64,000 bases of DNA from Cercis canadensis (lineage: Eukaryota > Streptophyta > Magnoliopsida > Fabales > Fabaceae). This document shows, in pieces, positions 57,379 through 64,000 of this stretch (its first letter is position 1; each line of letters begins with the position of its first letter). The DNA lies in contig QAOA01000370.1 in the NCBI GenBank assembly GCA_003255065.1, positions 119 to 64,118 on the forward strand, given 5' to 3'. Both the position numbers and the translations under genes were made by a program. The notes below the pieces were generated by a model that was given only the letters and a program-made list of their open reading frames with translations, did no database searches and was not told where the DNA came from.

Positions 57379-59611
57379 AAGGAAGATTTAAGCATCGTAG
57401 ATAATCCTTACGTACGCAATGTGCGGATGTGAATATCCTGGTCATAAATATCAATTGTTTTGGCAAAACTACGGGCAACGGCTGCCTGGATAAAGGAACC
57501 AATAAAAATTTAAGAAAAAACATACACAAGTCAGAATTAGAAGATAGAGGGAGATGAGCATTTTCGTTATTTTCTTCTAATTCTTTTAAACCAACTTAAT
57601 GGCATAATGTTTCAGTAAAAACGTTTAAAAAAAATTTCAAGTGAAGAATACCAAATAATTTCATATTTTCTTAAGCAACCTCAACAGAAGTACTGGCCAC
57701 TACCAAAGCTCTTACTCCAGTACTATTATTTTTCTTCTGATGATAGGACCAACAATAATATACAGTATAATCTTGTTTAAAAAATTATCTAACATGAGAT
57801 ATGGAAGAATATTTAAGCTAAATAATTGATCCAGGTGTCTACATATTTTTTATTGAATCAGTAAATGTTCTCTCTCAACCTTTTCTTTCTGCATAAAAAA
57901 CCATGCCATAGAGGAAACTACCATCATGAGGCAATGAAATAGTAAGTGAAAGTCTTGATTTGGTCTATAGAAAGAGCTTACCACAGACCACTGACTTGGA
58001 CTAAAGGAGAGTCCTGACCAACTTCCTTCCCCAATTCCATAATCATGAGGCAATACTGAATATGTAAGCCTGTCAACATCTGCAGATTTACATTTATTTT
58101 TCTTCTTATTATGGATACTTAACACATTATCAAAAAAAAAAAAAAATTAAAAAAAAATGGGAAACCCAAAAAAAAAAAGTACATTCACAAATTGCATAAT
58201 TTGATGGCTAAATTTTATGAATGAGGGCCGCTAAATATTCTTCCTCATAGTTCATTTCAACTTAAAAGTAATTTGCATCACAAGGAATAGCAGACTCAAA
58301 AAGATAAAAATAAAGGAAACTGTACCTTTACCAGAAGTATCTAGTTTAGATACAATAAGATGACCATATGCATCCACACTTCCCAAGATTAAGTAGCCAT
58401 TGCCTGAAAATCATAGTAGGTTACAAATATACAGATATATTTATGTAAATCATGCCAGAACATTAACCTTTAAAATATCAGAAAACGTTAAAAAATTACC
58501 CATTTGAATAAATTAAGTTTTCCAGATTTTTTTTTTTTTTGGAAAGATGGATTTCAATTCGAAGAAAATAAAAATAAACAACTACGGTTACACATATAGT
58601 TTTTATGTGGCCAATCTTTTCTTTTACAAACTCAATAATTGAATAACAATATTCTTTTTTCTTGAAGGATTTCATCTCCCAGATATACCACAGCATTTAC
58701 TGTCAGATCAATGGCAAAATCATAGAAAAAACGTTATGATGTCGAAAATCTATGATTCAACTACATCAAATATAACTTGGCAAATTGACATTGGCATGTG
58801 CGGTGGCTAATAAATGAATCAGAACGCAAAGTCACTTACTCTCAGCTTCAGCAAGAACAATACTCTGAATTTCTGAACGATGAGGGCACCGGTTGACCGA
58901 TGAAGAGTCAACAATCTACCAGAGGCCACAAGAGAAAATCACCAGATTAACAAATGACTGACAAAAAAGAAATAAACAAGTAACCGCATAAAGGTTCTTT
59001 TGTAAGCAAGTACTACCTCTGTCTGCTGAGGGATCAGAAGACTTTCTTTTCCTTTACTGACTGAAGATCCTTCCAGTGCAATCTAGAAAGTAAATATAAA
59101 TACAGAAAAAAAAAAAAAAACCATTATTTGTAGACTAAAAGAGGCCCAAATAGACCAGCAAAGTAATTATCTATGTCTGCAAACACAAGATCAATGCCTT
59201 TGACAAATATACTATTCCAGCCACACCAAATCAGCCAAACCAAGCTATCAAGCTTATCACTGAACACACATTTGGATTCATTTCAAATAATCATACTTGT
59301 TTACTCAATAACAATAATGACCCATGAGACAATCATCCAAGTATTCAACACAGCATACCTGGAGTTTATAAATGTCACAACCAGAAGCTATGTAGACAAA
59401 ACAAGAACGTGGGTCCTCGCTAACCTGAGAAGGAGACAAAGAAATGTAGAGCCTTGAGAGAGATTAAAGAAAAATTGTCAAAGAAAGAGAAGAGGAGGGG
59501 TTCATTTCATACATGGAGAGCAAGACGAGTGGACTGCAAGCTTCCAGGGGATGGGTTCTCTATGAGAGTAGAGGGAACCACTGCTTTCCTCAGACTCTTG
59601 GCCTCCAACAT
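53102..59611 (-). CDS. WD40-repeat protein (transducin family), 13 exons
   Basis: Exons in transcript order: 59611-59513, 59424-59359, 59082-59017, 58915-58840, 58403-58326, 58079-57982, 57485-57412, 56529-56442, 56333-56176, 55882-55840, 54916-54851, 54111-54034 and 53191-53102. Every intron is GT-AG, phases agree, and the exons sum to 1080 bp, or 359 aa plus TAG. The product starts 'MLEAKSLRKAVVPSTLIENP' and ends 'SIFIADVARASEADS'. WD-type blades are visible at 'SWSGLSFSPSQWSV...IDIYDQDIHIRTL', 'LTIWDLR' (216-222), 'GNIAVGGAGRTVTIYDPRR' (about 250-268) and 'ITGLAFSTVDPDYIYVQG'. WD40 propellers are protein-interaction scaffolds; the particular complex cannot be told from the sequence. No frameshift or stop is present, and the poly-A and N stretch at 57330-57376 lies inside an intron. 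I do not recognise a specific gene name. Confidence 0.9.
57330..57376. repeat. Poly-A tract with a single N in a WD40-gene intron
   Basis: About 46 A with an N at 57344, lying in the intron between exons 7 and 8 (read on the minus strand as poly-T just inside the donor side). Length is uncertain because of the N. Confidence 0.8.
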
Positions 59612-60956
59612 TGTCTATCTGGAGATTAGAGCTATTGGATTTTTTTTTATTTTTGCTAATGAGCTACTGTATGGTACCTAGAAATTAGAATGCAGACATT
59701 ATAGTGAGCCGTGGAGGACTTGGTGATGGGTAGGTAACGTGGGTCATGTTCTTCCTTTTGGGGCTGGCCCGTTGTAATTCTTTTTCTATTTGTGACCCAA
59801 AAATCCTTATTTGCTATATTTTTATTCATAATATTTATTTACTATTTTNNNNNNNNNNNNNNNNAAAAAAAAAAAAAAAAAGAGTATTTGATGTTAGAAA
59901 TATTTTAATATTTATGAGAAAATAAGTATGAAAATAAAAGTTTTTAATGTTTAGTATAAGAAATAAAAAAAACATTTTTAAGTATGCGAAATGAAATTTT
60001 ACACATTTTCACCTAAGAGAGTAGGAATAGAACTTTCGTTTCCTATATCAAATACCATCTTACGGGTTTAGTCTAACAAATTTTAACAAAGGACAAAAAA
60101 ACTTCCTTCAATTTTTTAGCCTATGAATGGCCAAATATTGTACGAATCATACCGTAAATATAATCAGTCCTATTATACTTTCATANTAACGTGGGTCATG
60201 TTCTTCCTTTTGGGGCTGGCCCGTTGTAATTCTTTTTCTATTTGTGACCCAAAAATCCTTATTTGCTATATTTTTATTCATAATATTTATTTACTATTTT
60301 TCTTTTTCTTCACCAAGAAAAAAAAAATGTATTTGATATTAGAAATATTTTAACATTTATGAGAAAATAAGTATGAAAATAATTTTTTTTTACGTTTAGT
60401 ACAAGAAATAAAAAATCATTTTAAGTATGCGAAATGAAATTTTACACATTTTCACCTAAGAGAGTAGGAATAGAACTTTCGTTTCCTATATCAAATACCA
60501 TCTTACGGGTTTAGTCTAACAAATTTTAACAAAGGACAAAAAAACTTCCTTCAATTTTTTAGCCTATGAATGGCCAAATATTGTACGAATCATACCGTAA
60601 ATATAATCAGTCCTATTATACTTTCATAAATCTCATACTATTCATTTTAATCAAATCTAAACCTGAAAAATTAATTTAAGCCAAAGAGTACGAATTAAAT
60701 CTTTATACCAGGGAAATCTCAATAATAAAATATTCTCACTTTTAAACCAATAATTGTGTCAAAATATCATATATAAATAAAAAACCTTTTTCACATATCA
60801 AATATATGCAACATAACAATTAATAATGTGAAAACATTTAATCTCACGTGTTTATTTTTGTCACCACATCAAGAAGATACGTCGAATATTAAAATCACCC
60901 ATAAATAAATATACAAAAGAGAAGAGTAAATGATAAAGTTTACATGGCAAAATTAT
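59612..60956. other. WD40-gene upstream region with false duplication
   Basis: It should contain the WD40 promoter and 5' UTR. Most of it is the duplicated block described separately. No TATA box stands out and no other gene is seen. Confidence 0.4.
59735..60631. repeat. Direct repeat around a single N, with a 16-N gap in one copy
   Basis: 59735-60185 and 60187-60631 both begin 'taacgtgggtcatgttcttc' and end near 'ctattatactttcata', with only the N at 60186 between them. The first copy contains 16 N at 59849-59864; at the equivalent place the second copy reads 'tctttttcttcaccaag', which probably fills the gap. Confidence 0.88.
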
Positions 60957-61286
60957 GGGTATATTTGATTTCAATTTTAAAAAAATTATTTTTTTGTTTT
61001 TTTTTTTAAAAATAAAACAAAAAAACTTGTTTGATAAGACTATTTTTGTTTACATGTTTAAAAAATTTATTCTCAAAATATTATTCTACAAACAAGAAAA
61101 CAAAAACAAAATAAGACTATTTTGATAATTATATTTTTTTTTTGTTATTTTCTATTTAAAAATTGTTTTCAAAATAGTTTATCAAGCAAGTTTTGTTATT
61201 CTTTTGTTTTGCAAAACAATTTTTAAACATAATTTTCTAAAACAATTTTTGAAAACAAGAAAATAAAAATAGAATCAAATACACCC
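60957..61286. mobile_element. Tourist/PIF-Harbinger-like MITE, 330 bp
   Basis: The ends 'gggtatatttgatttcaa' and (reverse complement) 'gggtgtatttgattctat' match at 14 of 18 positions, with further inverted similarity inside. A 3-bp TAT target duplication is present at 60954-60956 and 61287-61289. No coding sequence. Confidence 0.75.
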
Positions 61287-61340
61287 TATGTTTCCACTAT
61301 GATATCTTGTACACCCTATGTTTCCACGTTGATATCTTGT
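61281..61340. repeat. 30-bp tandem duplication beside the MITE
   Basis: 'acaccctatgtttccac' and 'gatatcttgt' repeat at 61281-61310 and 61311-61340 with three differences. The unit contains the last 6 bases of the MITE, so the duplication post-dates that insertion. Confidence 0.85.
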
Positions 61341-63002
61341 ACACCATAGAAGGCTTAGAAGCAATTGGCAGTGACAATTTCTAACTACAAAATGAAAAGT
61401 ATGTACTTCTGAAGTTTAAATTTAATCCATCATTGGTGTAAAATTCTAAAATAACTAAGACTCATCAATTGGGTAAAACACTTACAAATCAAGAAGTTTC
61501 GTTTTTACATAAATGGATGTAGAATCATAGCCATTGTTTTACGTCTTGTGCAGACATTGTCATGGTGGCCATCCTTTTGCAGCCAAAGAAAATCTTATCA
61601 CTTTACACAGCTTGAATAATTTCCTATAACTTATGCGTTAATGAGTCCAATGAATAAGATTGAATTCTGAAGCTCTGTAAACAAAAATATAAAATTTCTT
61701 CAAAAAATATAAGATTGACATGATTCCAAGACCTAAAGGAACTGTACAAAAACACGTTAACTATTACATTCCCAATTAGTCACTTGACGCAAACTCCTTT
61801 CACTAATGATCCTATCACACTTCAATTTTTCAACTCTTCAAAATGTATTCTAGTCACTGGTCATCTATTATTTTGAGATGATACAAAGTAATTTCTAAGA
61901 TGTGACCATATCCAAGGTATCCGCATCCAACCATTTTACCAAAGCAACTATAGGATCCGCGACTTCTAAACCCTAAGACCAAATCATATAAAAATCCTGC
62001 TGAATGGTCAGTTTGCATTGGTTATAAAAAGAGACAGAAGGCAGTTCAGAAGCAAGATAACAAGAAAAAATGATAGCAAATTCCTTCAGATCTGATAAAC
62101 CGATGTGATAATCCAATTACTGTTGACACCATACAAGAACGTTCATGAAAACTAGGCAAACTTGTAGTTACAACAACAGAGCATTGTAATCATATTCATA
62201 GCTAGATCATATAAGAGTTCAATGTTGGCTCTGGGAAAGCATAACAGCGGATAAAGAACCAGAACAACTACTTTGCCAAAATTCAATGACAATAGCAACT
62301 ATGTTTCTGCCAATCTGCCAAACCATACATGACAATGGAAGTGCAGATGTAAGAGAAAAGAATAACACCAAGGTGATCAAGACATGAAACTATCCAGGAG
62401 ATGAAACAGATGACAAGTTACAATAAAAGCCATACAACTGCTTAATTATCTATTCATCCATCATTGGGATGAGGCAATGATACACAACAGGAGAAGAATA
62501 TGAAAGCATGGCACTATGGTTATGCTGACAAAATTATATTTAATGTGCCCTCAGATATCAGAATAAGATGAGCACTTGTTAATATCACTAAAAGCCTCTC
62601 AACATCCAGGTAATGTACATTATACCACAGCCTCCACCATCTCTACCAATGCCAACAACAACAATAATAACAACAACAACGGACAAGAGAAAGCAGCAGC
62701 AGATGATGGCAATGGAAAGAGAGGCAGAAGGAATGGAAAGGCTTAACATGATATTGAAAGTATCATCATGCAATGAGCATTCATCATTGGTTTTCTGGTT
62801 AACCAGTAACATTTTCTGGTTAGCATAAATGAGGGTTGTAAACTGACAATCATAGAAATAAGAAATTGTAACCCATCAGGTTTCCCTTAGGTGTCTGGAG
62901 GGAGTTTCCAGATCCTGTTGACTCAGCATCTATACATGCAACGCAATACTCAATCCTGCTAGCTGGGTTAGGTCATTACTTCAGGAAATACAGAAGACCA
63001 AT
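61341..63002. other. Spacer or 3' part of a further minus-strand gene
   Basis: Base composition is less AT-biased than in most spacers here, and an (AAC/AAT)n tract lies near 62655-62685. A minus-strand open segment downstream of a 'ctagcag' acceptor at 62955 is suggestive, but its donor is poor. I cannot support a gene model. Confidence 0.3.
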
Positions 63003-63184
63003 AAAGCATAAGTTTAAATATGGATAGTATTTGCAATTAATTGCTGCTAATCTTAATGAACATAACTAGCAAAAAATGCTGTGATATTTGAAGGCTTTCT
63101 GGAAAATGCATGTTTTGCTAGTTATGTTCATTAAGACTAGCAACAATTAATTACAAATACTATCCATATTTAAACTTATGCTTT
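63003..63184 (-). other. Long inverted-repeat hairpin, 72-bp arms
   Basis: Arms 63003-63074 and 63113-63184 pair at 69 of 72 positions around a 38-bp loop. All three mismatches are A-C when read on the plus strand and become G-U wobbles on the minus strand, so a minus-strand RNA would form an unbroken 72-bp duplex. No target-site duplication is visible at the outer ends. It could be a foldback MITE or a source of small RNAs. Confidence 0.7.
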
Positions 63185-63222
63185 GAAGATTTTGTTACAA
63201 CCACATACCACAATAGAGTTAC

Positions 63223-63284
63223 CTTGAGGATAGGAACATTGGGAACATAGTGAAGGCAGAAACAATCAGCAGGAATCCTGGTAC
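63223..63284 (-). CDS. Possible internal exon of an unrecognised minus-strand gene
   Basis: A 62-bp block has strong splice signals on the minus strand ('tgacctttcag|GTACC' at the 5' side, 'CTCAAG|gtaact' at the 3' side). One open frame reads 'TRIPADCFCLHYVPNVPILK'; another frame is also open, so the frame is not decided. I do not recognise the protein. The rest of the gene would lie beyond the window end or in unrecognised exons. The long hairpin would fall in the following intron. Confidence 0.3.
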
Positions 63285-63904
63285 CTGAAAGGTCAAGCTT
63301 TAAACAAACTTCTTTTTCAAAAAAAAATCCTCAACCCTCCATAACGGTATTCAAGATAGTTCATGCCTATCTTATGATTTAGCATAGCAGAGCCGTTAAG
63401 GCATGAGAACCCAATTTTGAAAATAGCTGTATGACAGAAAATATGATAAAAAGCTTGACATGAAATGCTCGTGACATAAATGTTCAGATATAATCAAAAC
63501 TGGCAATAATAAGCCCTCAAATTCATGCGAATTACACAAACAAACAGGCGGCAACAGCTATAATTCACCATTAGAGCCTATCCACAACCAAGCAAAAGGA
63601 AGCCACTAGTCATGATACTGACATCACAAAGAGTAAAGAAAAATAAAATCTTGATAATAGCTACAATGCATCAGTTTCTGTTGTTATGGAAAATACAAAA
63701 AATCTCCGAAGGGCTGACCATGAATAACATCATCTCCAAATTAAACCCCTTAAAGTCCATTGCTAAAATATGCAGTTAAATAACATATTACCCCAAAAAA
63801 ATAAAATAAGGAATGCAGAGCCCTCAGATCTCATAGCTAATACAAATCATCTACGGCTTTTGCCACTGGCTTCATTCACAGCCTTCTTGCACCATCTGCT
63901 ATAT
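63285..63904. other. Spacer, no gene supported
   Basis: Possibly intron of the gene suggested by the candidate exon at 63223-63284. Around 63840-63890 a minus-strand open segment ('WCKKAVNEASGKSRR' and stop) lies after a 'tatagcag' acceptor, but it is too short to judge. Confidence 0.3.
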
Positions 63905-63968
63905 ATATAGAGAACGATAGAGAGAAAGAAAGAAAGAAAGATAGATACATACACACGCACACAAACAC

Positions 63969-64000
<32 letters not shown>
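63905..64000. repeat. Compound microsatellite at the window edge
   Basis: Consecutive (TA)n, (GAAA)n, (CA)n-like and (GA)n tracts; the GA run reaches the last base of the window. Confidence 0.9.

Noticed and set aside
1..64000. CRISPR arrays, bacterial operons, rRNA or tRNA genes
   Set aside because: Direct repeats here are tandem, LTR or assembly-related without spacer periodicity. No cloverleaf-like or ribosomal sequence was noticed, though a tRNAscan run would be needed to exclude a tRNA.

Overview
This window is nuclear DNA of a flowering plant, almost certainly a eudicot. The genes have spliced GT-AG introns and plant-specific families (ABA/WDS stress protein, ROH1-like, RTM2-like small-heat-shock protein, 3-ketoacyl-CoA synthase), and very AT-rich spacers hold plant Mutator, PIF/Harbinger, hAT, Ty1/copia and L1-type elements. 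I could not name the species. It is a draft assembly: one 978-N gap, two short N gaps, and several single-N joins flanked by near-identical direct repeats that look like false duplications.

Layout. 1-2572: AT-rich spacer, then a Pack-MULE-like element that captured and internally duplicated a piece of a 3-ketoacyl-CoA synthase gene. 2600-4100: an expressed-looking ASR (ABA/WDS) gene with a 120-bp coding minisatellite and a shortened ABA/WDS domain. 6261-13184: a PIF/Harbinger-like element carrying inside it a complete 6-kb Mutator-like element with 195-bp inverted repeats, a perfect 9-bp target duplication, a frameshifted transposase gene and a convergent GRF-zinc-finger gene. 13783-14207: a deletion pseudogene of the ASR gene (promoter joined directly to the last 11 codons and 3' UTR). 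16114-18260: a copia gag remnant split by another Harbinger-like insertion. 18415-19258: a hAT-like element. 21317-21502: a 5'-truncated LINE.

24069-30799: a head-to-tail pair of membrane-anchored alpha-crystallin (RTM2-like) genes. The first encodes 208 aa and the second 1623 aa, because a charged repetitive tail has been inserted between the crystallin domain and the C-terminal membrane anchor. 35160-40150: a young copia element with 400-bp LTRs about 99% identical and one nonsense codon in pol. 43974-45173: a single-exon ROH1/BPS1-like gene on the minus strand. 53102-59611: a 13-exon WD40 gene on the minus strand, reconstructed exon by exon to an uninterrupted 359-aa product. 59612-64000: a false duplication, a Tourist-like MITE, a 72-bp-arm hairpin and one possible exon of a further minus-strand gene.

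The four host loci (ASR, RTM2-like pair, ROH1-like, WD40) show no shared pathway. ASR and the crystallin-domain genes both belong to families linked to stress. The main biological interest is the MuDR-like convergent two-gene architecture of the MULE, the layered insertions and deletion around the ASR copies, and the very long crystallin-domain protein.
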